From NCBI RefSeq assembly GCF_000373385.1, contig NZ_KB891316.1, forward strand, positions 558,001 through 622,000: a stretch of 64,000 bases of DNA. Direction: 5' to 3'. Shown here in pieces: positions 1 through 7,808 of the stretch; position 1 is the first letter of the stretch; every line of letters starts with the position of its first letter. The notes under the pieces were generated by a model. That model was not told the origin of the DNA. It saw only the letters and a list, made by a program, of their open reading frames with translations, and did no database searches. Made by a program: the position numbers and the translations under genes. This DNA is from Thiobacillus thioparus DSM 505 (lineage in GTDB: Bacteria > Pseudomonadota > Gammaproteobacteria > Burkholderiales > Thiobacillaceae).

Positions 1-222
1 ACCGGCGACGATCTCGGCAGCGGCCTGCAGCGTTCGCGGCCGGTCTTCATGAAACACAAAATCGATCATCGGCTTGCCGATCATCTCTTCGGGGGTGTAA
101 CCGAAAATACGCTCGCACGCGGCGCTGACAAACACAAAGTGCCCCTGCCTATCCACGACGCAGATGGCGTCGAGCAGCAGATCCAGAACATTGTTCAGGG
201 AAACGGGGCTATTCGTCTTCAT
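1..222 (-). CDS. PAS-domain sensor protein, N-terminal fragment
   Basis: Only the first 74 codons lie in the window; the gene runs off the left edge. From the ATG at 222 the protein reads as a PAS domain: a short helix, then VVDRQGHFVFVSAACERIFG and a GYTPEEMIGKPMIDFVF segment, the usual PAS core that senses ligand or redox state. What follows the PAS domain (GGDEF, EAL, kinase or other) lies outside, so the output is unknown. The gene points away from the DRE-TIM gene at 498. A very short ORF upstream (ATGGCTGCGCTTGTATGA) overlaps the start by ATGA and may only be chance. Confidence 0.75.
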   Translation of the reverse strand, partial: MKTNSPVSLNNVLDLLLDAICVVDRQGHFVFVSAACERIFGYTPEEMIGKPMIDFVFHEDRPRTLQAAAEIVAG

Positions 223-497
223 ACAAGCGCAGCCATGGGGCGAGCAACCGATCCGAATCGGTCATGGGTCTTCATTGTTGCTGCATAAGATTTCTCGCTG
301 CATATCCTGTCGAGTCACGGATCGCTCCCTGGAGCAGCCTTCAGGCGCCCCTATTCTAGCCTGCGCGGCCGCGAAACCGACACGCTGTCAGCCGCCAGAT
401 AGCGCGAATGACAAAAGTCATTCCACAGTAGAAGATAGCCGTATTTGCATTGTCCCCGACTATTCGTCGTCAACCCATTCATTAGTCCGGAATAACC

Positions 498-1793
498 ATG
501 CCGCGCTCGCCCGATACGTTCACCCAGGCCCACGCCATTCTGGCCGGGGCACAGGAAAAAATCGACAGGCTCCGCAACCTCCAGCCGTACCTGATCGACC
601 TGTCCCTGCGGGAAAACCCCGTTGGCGCACGCATTGGCCAGACACTCGCAGACAAGCTGGCCATCCTCCCCAGGCTGCGCGAGTTCGGTTTCCGCAACAT
701 CCTTCTGGGCACGCTGGATTACGCCATGCCGGATGAACTGGAGGTCGATGACGATTTCATGATGTATCTGCGCGACCACCAGGCCAACATGAACAGCTGC
801 TTCGCGTTCACCGACATCGGCCTCGCGGCGGCCGACGGCACGTTCACGCCCTCGCCTTCGCAACGCAAGCTGCAGGCCTATGGCGTGCCCAACACCCTGC
901 ACGAAATCTATCTGAGCAAGGCGGGCATGGCCGGGCAGTATGACGTGGAGACACTGCGCCGCAGCCTGCCGGCCAGCATCGCGTGGCTCAACGCCAACAT
1001 CCGCGGCGACGATGGCGGCAAGCCGCGCATCCTGATCAATATCGTGGACGGCTGCGATGCCTTCGCGGAAGATCCCGATACGGCCTGTTCCATCCTGAGC
1101 CTGCTGGCCGAACAGGCCATCGAAGGGATCAGCATCGAAGACGACCGTGGAACCTACCTGCCCTTCCAGGTGGGTGCGTTCGTCGCGGTGGCCCGCAGTT
1201 TCCTGCCGCCGCCGCTGAAACTGCTGGTGCACATGCATGCCGGCGGCGGTTTCGAGAATGCGTCCGTGATCGAGGCACTGCTCAGCGGCGCGGATGGCGC
1301 CTGGGGCGGGCTGCCCAAGCGGGCGGCGATCATCGGCCATGCCTCGCTGGGCGAATTGATCGCCAATCTGGTACGCGTGGGCAATCCCCACATGCAGGCG
1401 AGCTATCGCGTGGACCAGCTGCTGCAGCTGGCCACGCGGCTTCAGGTGCTGGACGAGGAGGAGCCGGTCCCCGACGACCTTCCGATACTGGGCAACAACG
1501 CCTACCGCCTGCCTTTGAGTTTCTTCCGCCAGCAGGCGGGGCGCTTCATGGACCTGCCGCCGGAAGCCATCGGCGGCGCCTACCGGTATCGCATCTGCGC
1601 GGTCGTCAGCGATGCAGCGGTGATCGCCGGGCGCCTGGCCGAGGTCACAGGCCAGGCTGCGGAAAGCTTCCCGGAAGACGTGCTGGACCGCATGATCCGC
1701 CTGATGCGCCGCGACCTGCGCGCCGGCAAACGGATCGCCTACGACGAGCCGGAACAGTTGTTGCAGCTTTTTGCTCGCGCTTCGCGACTCTGA
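498..1793 (+). CDS. DRE-TIM metallolyase-like (HMGL-like) protein, function unknown
   Basis: A 431-residue protein with the hallmarks of the DRE-TIM superfamily (isopropylmalate synthase, homocitrate synthase, HMG-CoA lyase). A D-x-x-x-R-E signature lies at residues 34-39 (DLSLRE), and an H-x-H metal pair at 245-247 (HMHAGGGFENA) is followed by a Gly/Ala-rich strand (GADGAWGG). The regulatory domain of LeuA is absent and the spacing differs from LeuA, so I do not assign a substrate. The barrel would span about residues 25-330, followed by about 100 residues I do not recognise. There is only a weak GGAA ribosome-binding site at about 488. It stands alone, followed 101 bp later by a diguanylate cyclase gene, so context gives no pathway. 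Confidence 0.6.
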   Translation: MPRSPDTFTQAHAILAGAQEKIDRLRNLQPYLIDLSLRENPVGARIGQTLADKLAILPRLREFGFRNILLGTLDYAMPDELEVDDDFMMYLRDHQANMNSCFAFTDIGLAAADGTFTPSPSQRKLQAYGVPNTLHEIYLSKAGMAGQYDVETLRRSLPASIAWLNANIRGDDGGKPRILINIVDGCDAFAEDPDTACSILSLLAEQAIEGISIEDDRGTYLPFQVGAFVAVARSFLPPPLKLLVHMHAGGGFENASVIEALLSGADGAWGGLPKRAAIIGHASLGELIANLVRVGNPHMQASYRVDQLLQLATRLQVLDEEEPVPDDLPILGNNAYRLPLSFFRQQAGRFMDLPPEAIGGAYRYRICAVVSDAAVIAGRLAEVTGQAAESFPEDVLDRMIRLMRRDLRAGKRIAYDEPEQLLQLFARASRL

Positions 1794-1894
1794 GGTGTAT
1801 GGTCGCCCTCCGGGCGTGCGGAATTCCACGCCTCGATGCGTCGTAGTATGCTGAACGGCGCGAACACATTCCCCTGCAGATCGGGTGCCTCCAC

Positions 1895-2836
1895 ATGACT
1901 GACAGTTCAAAAGACACGGAAATCGACAGCGCGGTCTACAAGACCCTGCTGGAATCGACCAGGGCCATCCCCTGGAAGATCGACTGGCAAACCATGCGTT
2001 TCGCCTACATCGGGCCGCAGATCGAGAGCCTGCTCGGCTGGTCGCCGGCAAGCTGGGTGACCGTGGAAGACTGGGCGACCCGGATCCATCCCGAGGACCG
2101 GGAGCGGGTGGTCAATTTCTGCGTCGCGCAGTCCAAGGCGGGAACCGACCACGAAGCCGACTACCGCGCCCTGACGCAGGACGGCGATCACGTCTGGATC
2201 CGCGACGTGGTGCACGTGGTCCGCAACGATGCCGGCGAAGTCGACGCCCTGGTCGGATTCATGTTCGACATCAGCGAGCGGAAAAAGACCGAGGAACAAC
2301 TGGTCATCCTGCAGAAGGAACTGGAGGCGCTGTCTTTCAAGGACGGTTTGACCGGCGTCGCCAACCGGCGCATGTTCGACTCCATCCTGGAAGTGGAATG
2401 GGCCCACGCACGGCGCAACAACCAGCCACTGTCGGTCATCATGCTCGATATCGATTACTTCAAGCAGTACAACGACTGCTATGGCCACATCGAAGGGGAT
2501 GCCTGCCTGAAACGGGTCGCCCAGACCCTGAATTCGGCTGCGACCCGGGCGCGCGACCTCTTCGCCCGCTTCGGCGGGGAGGAATTCGTGCTGGTGCTGC
2601 CCGGAACCGACGAAGGGTCGGCGGCGAAGATCGCCGAGCGCTGCCGCAGCCTGATCTTCAAGGAACAGATTCCGCATGCGCAATCCCCGGTCAGCCAGAT
2701 CCTCACGGTCAGCCTCGGGGTCGGCACGATCATCCCCTCGCATCAGGACGACCCGCTTGTATTCATTGAAGCGGTGGACAGACGGCTTTATCAGGCAAAG
2801 CAACACGGTCGGAACTGCATCGTCAAAGGTCATTGA
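1895..2836 (+). CDS. PAS-GGDEF diguanylate cyclase
   Basis: A 313-residue protein predicted to make cyclic di-GMP from two GTP. Residues 25-130 form a PAS_3-type domain ending in the PAC motif (GFMFDISERKK). A short linker helix (TEEQLVILQKELEALSFKD) leads to a GGDEF domain with DGLTGVANRR at its start, the metal-binding DIDYFK segment, and the active-site loop GGEEF at 227-231. An intact inhibitory I-site RxxD (RARD, 218-221) lies five residues before the loop, so product feedback inhibition is expected. There is no signal peptide or membrane helix, so it is cytoplasmic. The PAS ligand cannot be read from sequence. No EAL domain is present. Confidence 0.9.
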   Translation: MTDSSKDTEIDSAVYKTLLESTRAIPWKIDWQTMRFAYIGPQIESLLGWSPASWVTVEDWATRIHPEDRERVVNFCVAQSKAGTDHEADYRALTQDGDHVWIRDVVHVVRNDAGEVDALVGFMFDISERKKTEEQLVILQKELEALSFKDGLTGVANRRMFDSILEVEWAHARRNNQPLSVIMLDIDYFKQYNDCYGHIEGDACLKRVAQTLNSAATRARDLFARFGGEEFVLVLPGTDEGSAAKIAERCRSLIFKEQIPHAQSPVSQILTVSLGVGTIIPSHQDDPLVFIEAVDRRLYQAKQHGRNCIVKGH

Positions 2837-2995
2837 GCGCGACCTAATGGCGCGCCCTGCTTTCTCTCGGCTCTCCCCCTCCTGGCCGCTGCCTTGCGCG
2901 CCTTTTCACGCCGTCCGTCAGGCGTGCCCGCGCCACGGAAGAAACCTGCCTTCGCCCCTTACCCGCCTGGCCCCTCATAAGGAGATGCCCGGGTC

Positions 2996-3023
2996 TTGAT
3001 TTGGCGGGATATGGGTCTAGATT
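2996..3023 (+). promoter_or_regulatory. Candidate promoter of the small heat-shock gene
   Basis: TTGATT (2996-3001), a 16-bp spacer and TAGATT (3018-3023) form a reasonable sigma-70-like promoter 65 bp before the hsp20 start. CTTGATT also resembles a sigma-32 minus-35 box, but no CCCCAT-type minus-10 follows at the right distance, so heat-shock sigma control is not supported by sequence alone. Confidence 0.35.
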
Positions 3024-3087
3024 GAATGTGTAGCCGCACGTGCGGCTGGCGTCCGTTGTATGACAACCTGTTTCATAGGAGACCATC

Positions 3088-3531
3088 ATGGCCAACCTCT
3101 CGCGTTACGATCCGTTGAATCTTGCCCGCATCGACCCCTTTGGCGATATCGACGACCTGTTTAAGGGCTTTTTCGTGCGCCCCGCGCTCTTCGAAGGCCA
3201 GCCGCAGATGCAGATCAAGATGGATGTGAAGGAAAACGACAATGCCTATACCGTGCATGCCGACATTCCGGGCGTGAAGAAGGAGGATATCCACGTCAGC
3301 ATCGAAGGCAACCAGGTTTCGATCAGCGCCGAAACCAGGATGGAGAAAGAAGAGAAGGAAGGCGAGAAAGTGCTGCGTTCGGAACGTTACAGCGGCAAGG
3401 TGTCGCGTAGCTTCACGCTGGCCCACGACGTCGACGAAACCAAGGCCCAGGCCAAATACAACGATGGCGTGCTGGAGCTGACCCTGCCGAAGAAAGCAGC
3501 TACTTCAGCCAGGAAGCTGGCAATCCAGTAA
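3088..3531 (+). CDS. Hsp20/alpha-crystallin small heat-shock protein
   Basis: A 147-residue ATP-independent holdase that binds unfolding proteins and prevents aggregation in the cytoplasm. The N-terminal arm (1-45) is short and hydrophobic. The alpha-crystallin domain covers about 45-135, with the typical strand YTVHADIPGVKKEDIHVSIE, an acidic/basic loop (RMEKEEKEGEKVLRSERY), and the closing motif YNDGVLELTLPKK. The C-terminal extension ends in KLAIQ, resembling the I-x-I/V oligomerisation motif in weakened form. An AGGAG ribosome-binding site sits just upstream of the ATG. It is monocistronic, followed by a strong stem-loop. Confidence 0.93.
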   Translation: MANLSRYDPLNLARIDPFGDIDDLFKGFFVRPALFEGQPQMQIKMDVKENDNAYTVHADIPGVKKEDIHVSIEGNQVSISAETRMEKEEKEGEKVLRSERYSGKVSRSFTLAHDVDETKAQAKYNDGVLELTLPKKAATSARKLAIQ

Positions 3532-3549
3532 GCCCCGCCACGAGAACCC

Positions 3550-3582
3550 GGTGCGGCGCCATTTATTTATGGACGCCGCACC
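3550..3582. terminator. Stem-loop between convergent genes
   Basis: A perfect 9-bp outer stem (GGTGCGGCG with CGCCGCACC) and a 4-bp inner stem (CCAT with ATGG, one bulged A) enclose a TTATTT loop. It lies 19 bp after the hsp20 stop and before the convergent methyltransferase gene. A U-tract is missing, so it may stabilise mRNA or terminate inefficiently. Confidence 0.5.
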
Positions 3583-3653
3583 TCGATCGGCGTCCTCAAG
3601 CACATCATTGGCCAGGCCGTACAGGCCAGGATGCTGCCCACCCGGTTTCGGTA

Positions 3654-4295
3654 TCAAGCCCTCTCGCCGGTCGCTAGCAGCAGTCCGCCCCACAGCAGCT
3701 TGGTTGGCATCCCCGGTTCCAGTCGGCGAGCCAGACGCATAGCTAAAGGCAAGAAAACGGCCGAGTTCAAGGTCAGTTTGGAGACCGGCAGACCGGTGAA
3801 GAATGCACGCACTTCGCCTGGAGTATGCCAACGGGCACCGCGATAGGCGCCGCTTCCGCCGTCGCGCCCTTTTTCGCGATACAGAAGACTGGATCGGTTG
3901 AGCCAGCCGATGGCAAAGCGGCGGCGCGCCACCCGCACGATCTCGGCCACGGCCTGGCGTTCGTCGTCAATAAAGCACAGCGCGGCGATGGACAGCACAT
4001 GGTCGAAGCTGGCATCGGCGAAGGGCAGGTCGCGCGCATCGCCTTCCACCCAGTTCAGTGCCGGACTGCTGTGGGCATGCGCGTAATCCAGCCAGTCCGG
4101 ATTCGGGTCGAGTCCCGTTGCGACAAGATGGTCGGCCGCGGCGCGACGCGTGAACCAGCCGGTGCCGCAGCCGACGTCGAGCAGGCTGTCACCGGCCTGC
4201 GGCGCAAGCAGGCGCGAAGCCAGTGCGTATTCGGTTTCGCCGATCCAGCGGCCGCGCGGGGTGGCGTACCAGGCGTCGTAGTCGGCGGGGTTCAC
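3654..4295 (-). CDS. Class I SAM-dependent methyltransferase
   Basis: A 213-residue cytoplasmic protein of the methyltransferase-11 type. Motif I is LLDVGCGTGWF (38-48), motif II an acidic residue in VATGLDPNPDWLDYA, and motif IV DASFDHVLSIAALCFIDD. The substrate is not evident. It starts 6 bp after the stop of the periplasmic rhodanese gene and is the last gene of the sulfur operon starting at 7531. A role on a small thiol or sulfur compound is possible by association only. The C-terminus (LARRLEPGMPTKLLWGGLLL) is hydrophobic but probably part of the fold. Confidence 0.8.
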   Translation of the reverse strand: MNPADYDAWYATPRGRWIGETEYALASRLLAPQAGDSLLDVGCGTGWFTRRAAADHLVATGLDPNPDWLDYAHAHSSPALNWVEGDARDLPFADASFDHVLSIAALCFIDDERQAVAEIVRVARRRFAIGWLNRSSLLYREKGRDGGSGAYRGARWHTPGEVRAFFTGLPVSKLTLNSAVFLPLAMRLARRLEPGMPTKLLWGGLLLATGERA

Positions 4296-4301
4296 GCCGG
4301 C

Positions 4302-4772
4302 TCAGTGGCCTGCGGGCTGGCGGGCGCGCGCGTAAGCCTCGAAGCCGTCCTTTTTCTTCCAGCCCTCGATGCCGTCCTGCAGAACTTTCACGTTGTCGTA
4401 GCCCAGCAGGCGTAGGGCGAACACTGCCTGCGCCGACAGCGAACCGGAGTTGCAGTACACCACCACCATGCGGTCGCGCGGCAGCTCGGCACGTCGAGCC
4501 ACCGCCTGCCGCCAGTCGATATTGACGGCGCCGGGAATATGTTCCTTTTCGTATTGGGCGGAGTCGCGCGCATCGACGACGAAAACCTTCTTCCAGTCGT
4601 CAGCCGGAATCTGTTCCGGCCAGATCAGGCTGCTGCCGTATTCGGCGAAGTCCATATAACCGGACAACACGTCGACCACGGCAGGGTTCTCTTCCGCCCG
4701 GGCGGGCGCGGCCAGCACGACGAGGCTGGCAAACAGGGCGCCGAGTTTGATCATGTAAGGGGTTTTGTTCAT
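4302..4772 (-). CDS. Periplasmic rhodanese-domain protein
   Basis: A 156-residue exported single-domain rhodanese. A signal peptide (hydrophobic core about 8-22, APARA cleavage region) precedes the domain at about 35-150. The active-site Cys is C107 in VVVYCNSGSLSAQ, within a six-residue CNSGSL loop typical of sulfane-sulfur transferases. The start of the fold (VFVVDARDSAQYEKEHIPGAVNI) and its end (LQDGIEGWKK) are canonical. It lies 13 bp after the MFS gene and would bind persulfide sulfur outside the membrane, while the ArsR-rhodanese and the dioxygenase act inside. The start may alternatively be the Met at residue 7. Confidence 0.85.
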   Translation of the reverse strand: MNKTPYMIKLGALFASLVVLAAPARAEENPAVVDVLSGYMDFAEYGSSLIWPEQIPADDWKKVFVVDARDSAQYEKEHIPGAVNIDWRQAVARRAELPRDRMVVVYCNSGSLSAQAVFALRLLGYDNVKVLQDGIEGWKKKDGFEAYARARQPAGH

Positions 4773-4785
4773 GGTTGAAGCAGGC

Positions 4786-6093
4786 TCAGGCGTCGGCCGG
4801 GTTGAGGCGCGGGTGAGTTTCCTCGCACGCCATCAGGACAATGAGGCCCGAGACGAACATGGCGGCGGCAGTGAACCAGAATCCCGCCTCGATGCCGCCG
4901 AACAGCGCGGCCACCGCACCCAGCAGCAGCGCGCCGATGCCGTAGCCGAGGTCGCGCCAGAAGCGGTAGATGCCGATGGCCGAGCCGCGCCAGTTGGGGT
5001 GGGCGATATCGGAGACGGCGGCGGACAGCGTGGGGTACAACAGCGCCATGCCGAAGCCCATCACCGCAGCGGCGAACGACCACCACAGTTCGCCGTCGCC
5101 CAGCAGCACCAGGGCGACCCCGGTTCCGCATAGCCACATGCCCCAGACGATGGGCTTTTTGCGCCCGATGCGGTCGGACAGATGGCCGGTGAAGAACTGC
5201 GACATGCCCCAGACGAAGCCGTACACGCCGACCACCCAGCCGATGCCGGGCAGGGACAATCCCCGCTGATGCAGGTAGACCGGGAAGAACACCCACACCA
5301 GCGCGTCAACGAATTTCTCCACCAGGCCGGCCTGGCTGATCGACGCCATGCGCACATCGCGCCAGGACATCAGGGTGAACACGTCCCAGGTGCCGGGCTT
5401 ATCCGCGATGTTGGCGGGATAGCGCGGCTTCGGACCGGTCATCTGCCCGGCCGCGTGTTTTTTGCCTTCGGCCTGCGCCCACGGCAGGGTGTCCTTGACC
5501 CACAGCAGCGTCAGCAGCCCGGCCAGCAGGATGACGGTGAGACCGAACAGCATCAGGCCCTGGCGCGGTCCGAAGGCGGTGGCCATATAGCCGGTGACGA
5601 TGCCTGCGATCGCCACGCCGAAGTAGCCGGAGAATTCGTTGAGGCCGATGGTGAGGCCGCGCTGGTTGGCGGTGGTGAGATCGAGCTTGGACGTCTGCGT
5701 CATCGACCAGGTGAGGCCCTGGTTCACCCCCAGCAGCACCGTCGCCGCCACGATCCAGTTCCAGTTCGGCGCATAGAGGATCATGAAGGGCATCGGCACC
5801 GCTGCCAGCCAGCCGATGAACAGCACCTTCTTGCGGCCCATGCGCTCGGACAGGCGGCCGGCGACGAAGTTGAGCGTGCCCTTGACGAAGCCGAAGGCGG
5901 TGACGAAGGCCATCAGCATCATGAACGAGCCCTTGGCCACGCCGAACTCGGTTTCCGCGAGCGCCGGCACCACGGTGCGGAACATGCCGATGGTGAGGCC
6001 GACCAGGAACACCTGCACCAGCTGGTGCGAGAACTGGGCGAAGTTATGGCGGATGCCGTAGCGGTACTCCGCCACGCCCTGAGTCAGCGACAT
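4786..6093 (-). CDS. Major facilitator superfamily transporter
   Basis: A 435-residue integral membrane protein with about 12 predicted helices. The MFS signature loop appears in both halves: GRLSERMGRKKVLF in the N-half and GHLSDRIGRKKPIVWG in the C-half. A charged cytoplasmic loop (about 205-250) separates the halves. It begins 3 bp after the persulfide dioxygenase stop, so it is translationally linked to it. By association it may export or import a sulfur compound, but nothing in the sequence fixes the substrate. Confidence 0.88.
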   Translation of the reverse strand: MSLTQGVAEYRYGIRHNFAQFSHQLVQVFLVGLTIGMFRTVVPALAETEFGVAKGSFMMLMAFVTAFGFVKGTLNFVAGRLSERMGRKKVLFIGWLAAVPMPFMILYAPNWNWIVAATVLLGVNQGLTWSMTQTSKLDLTTANQRGLTIGLNEFSGYFGVAIAGIVTGYMATAFGPRQGLMLFGLTVILLAGLLTLLWVKDTLPWAQAEGKKHAAGQMTGPKPRYPANIADKPGTWDVFTLMSWRDVRMASISQAGLVEKFVDALVWVFFPVYLHQRGLSLPGIGWVVGVYGFVWGMSQFFTGHLSDRIGRKKPIVWGMWLCGTGVALVLLGDGELWWSFAAAVMGFGMALLYPTLSAAVSDIAHPNWRGSAIGIYRFWRDLGYGIGALLLGAVAALFGGIEAGFWFTAAAMFVSGLIVLMACEETHPRLNPADA

Positions 6094-6096
6094 GTA

Positions 6097-6828
6097 TCAG
6101 TTACCCAGGTTGAAGGCGACCATGCGGTCCATTTCCGCAGGGCGCGGCGGAATGGCTTCGGTCAGCGCGATAACGAACGCATCCCGGCTCATCGCGAGCA
6201 TGGGATTCCAGCGTTTTTCGAAACCGAGCGTCGACATCGGCTTGCCCGACATACCGGCGCCGCAGGCGCTGCCCGAGGTGTGCCCGGGATAAAGCTCGAC
6301 CTCGGCCGGCAGCGTCAGCAGGCGTTTGTGCAGCGTGTCATAGAGCTGTCCCGCCATTTCGGTTTCCTTGCCGGCGAGATCGGGCCGTCCGGCACTGCCG
6401 ACGAACAGGGTGTCGCCGGTCAGGACGAACCATGGCGTCTCGGTGCGGCGCTTGTCGGTCACCAACAGACAGATCGAATCCGGTGTATGACCCGGGGTAT
6501 GCAGGACATCGACAAAGACGTTGCCAACCTCGATGCGCTGGCCATCCTTCAGCGGCTCGAAGAGGTAGTTCACGCGCCCTGCATTGGACTCGTGTAGGCA
6601 GTAGGCTGCCCCGGTCTTTTCTGCCAGGGCACGCGCGCCGGAAAAGTGGTCGGCGTGGACATGCGTGTCGATGACGTGGGTGATCTTCACGTCCTGTTTT
6701 GCCGCTTCCTCGAGGAACCACAGCTCATCGCCCAGAACGGGATCAACGACGACACCGACATGGCATGACCCGCAGCCGAAGAAATAGGACAGGGTGGCGT
6801 CCCTGGCCAGCAATTGACGGAAAAACAT
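6097..6828 (-). CDS. Persulfide dioxygenase (ETHE1-like metallo-beta-lactamase fold)
   Basis: A 243-residue cytoplasmic enzyme expected to oxidise glutathione persulfide to sulfite using non-haem iron. The metal motif THVHADHFSG (H56, H58, D60, H61) is followed by HTPGHTPDS and LTGDTLFVG, the second and third metal-ligand segments. The compact ETHE1-like length and the late segment YPGHTSGSACGAG, with YPGH, support persulfide dioxygenase over glyoxalase II. I chose the ATG at 6828 because AGGAG lies 7 bases upstream; an in-frame ATG at 6945 overlaps the preceding gene. It follows the ArsR-rhodanese gene by 40 bp. Family known; exact substrate inferred. Confidence 0.87.
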   Translation of the reverse strand: MFFRQLLARDATLSYFFGCGSCHVGVVVDPVLGDELWFLEEAAKQDVKITHVIDTHVHADHFSGARALAEKTGAAYCLHESNAGRVNYLFEPLKDGQRIEVGNVFVDVLHTPGHTPDSICLLVTDKRRTETPWFVLTGDTLFVGSAGRPDLAGKETEMAGQLYDTLHKRLLTLPAEVELYPGHTSGSACGAGMSGKPMSTLGFEKRWNPMLAMSRDAFVIALTEAIPPRPAEMDRMVAFNLGN

Positions 6829-6868
6829 GTGAAGTCTCCTTGGTATTGATTTTGTGCACGCAGAATGG

Positions 6869-7531
6869 TCAGGACTCGGCCAGTGGCAAGCCCGCCGCCT
6901 GCCATTCTGGAATACCGTCGGCGATCTTCCGCGCACGATAGCCATGCGATTTCAACAAGGCCACCGCCTCGGCAGACATCATGCAGAACGGTCCGCGGCA
7001 GTAGGCGACGATATCCTTGTCGGCGGGCAGCTCCTTGATGCGCTGGCGGATTTCGTCGAGCGGCATCGAACGTGCGAAGGGCAGGTGGCCGCTGGCGAAT
7101 TCGGCGGAGGGACGCACGTCGATCACCACCACGTCGCCACGCCGCGCCTTCTTCATCAGCGAACGCCGCGTTTCGGTATCGAGCTTTTCCGGCGCGGCAA
7201 AGATCTGGTCCATGGCCACTTTCAGTTCGACCAGATGTTCTTCCGCCACGGTGCGTAGGTTGACCCACAGCGCGCTGACGTCCTCGCCCGACAGCCGATA
7301 GGCGATGAAGCGGCCGTCGCGCTGCGCCTCGACCAGGCGAGCCGCCTTCAGCACCTTGAGGTGTGCGCTCGCCAGCCTGATGTCGATATTGGCTTCGGCA
7401 GCCAGGACATCCACGGTTTTCTCGCCCTGGGCCAGTATTTCCAGAAGCTCCAGCCGTTTGGGGCTGGAGACGGCCTTGCCGATGCGGGCGACCTGTTCGT
7501 AGAGCAGGTCCTTGGTTTGTCGTTTGTTCAT
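6869..7531 (-). CDS. ArsR-family regulator fused to a rhodanese domain
   Basis: A 220-residue fusion. Residues 10-95 are an ArsR-type winged helix (SSPKRLELLEILAQGEKTV, then the recognition region IRLASAHLKVLKAARLVEAQ). Residues 120-215 are a rhodanese domain with DVRPSAEFASGHLPFARSMP and the active-site loop YCRGPFCMMS (C178, second Cys at 183). A regulator carrying its own sulfurtransferase domain suggests that a persulfide formed on C178, or a 178-183 polysulfide link, alters DNA binding. This is inference from architecture. It is the first gene of the five-gene sulfur operon, with a short AT-rich palindrome 21 bp upstream that could be its own operator. Confidence 0.85.
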   Translation of the reverse strand: MNKRQTKDLLYEQVARIGKAVSSPKRLELLEILAQGEKTVDVLAAEANIDIRLASAHLKVLKAARLVEAQRDGRFIAYRLSGEDVSALWVNLRTVAEEHLVELKVAMDQIFAAPEKLDTETRRSLMKKARRGDVVVIDVRPSAEFASGHLPFARSMPLDEIRQRIKELPADKDIVAYCRGPFCMMSAEAVALLKSHGYRARKIADGIPEWQAAGLPLAES

Positions 7532-7551
7532 GAAGCGTACATTCGCACGAT

Positions 7552-7564
7552 TATTAGATTAATA
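7552..7564 (-). promoter_or_regulatory. Candidate ArsR-type operator/minus-10 of the sulfur operon
   Basis: TATTA-N3-TAATA, a perfect short palindrome in an otherwise GC-rich region, lies 21-33 bp before the start of the ArsR-rhodanese gene. Read on the minus strand it also supplies a TATTAA minus-10 sequence, so binding there would block transcription. No good minus-35 is visible. Confidence 0.35.
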
Positions 7565-7808
7565 CAAGCCGCTCTTGCGGCCCTGCGCACTTGATCGCCA
7601 CGCCCGTGCGCTTGCTGCGGATTGATTTTTCGCAATTGCAGTTGACCTATAGTGTGGTAAATACGTGCCGCCCATCCGGGCTGTCTGACCGCAGACACCA
7701 GACCCGGCGCCCGAGGACACGGCATGTCCACAACAACACAGAATGGAATTTGATGTTCGCAAATTGTCGCCCGCATGATGACGCCTCCTGCTACAAGGCC
7801 ACTCTCCC

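Noticed and set aside
351-2051. 566-residue open frame on the minus strand
   Set aside because: It lies antisense to the DRE-TIM gene and part of the cyclase gene. Its sequence is Arg/Ala-rich without domains, as expected for shadows in high-GC DNA.
2995-3030. Sigma-32 heat-shock promoter before hsp20
   Set aside because: The minus-35 resembles the consensus but the minus-10 does not; it was kept only as a generic promoter candidate.
7615-7660. FNR box before the Fnr-like gene itself
   Set aside because: TTGATTTTTCGCAA has only one good half-site, so autoregulation is not supported.
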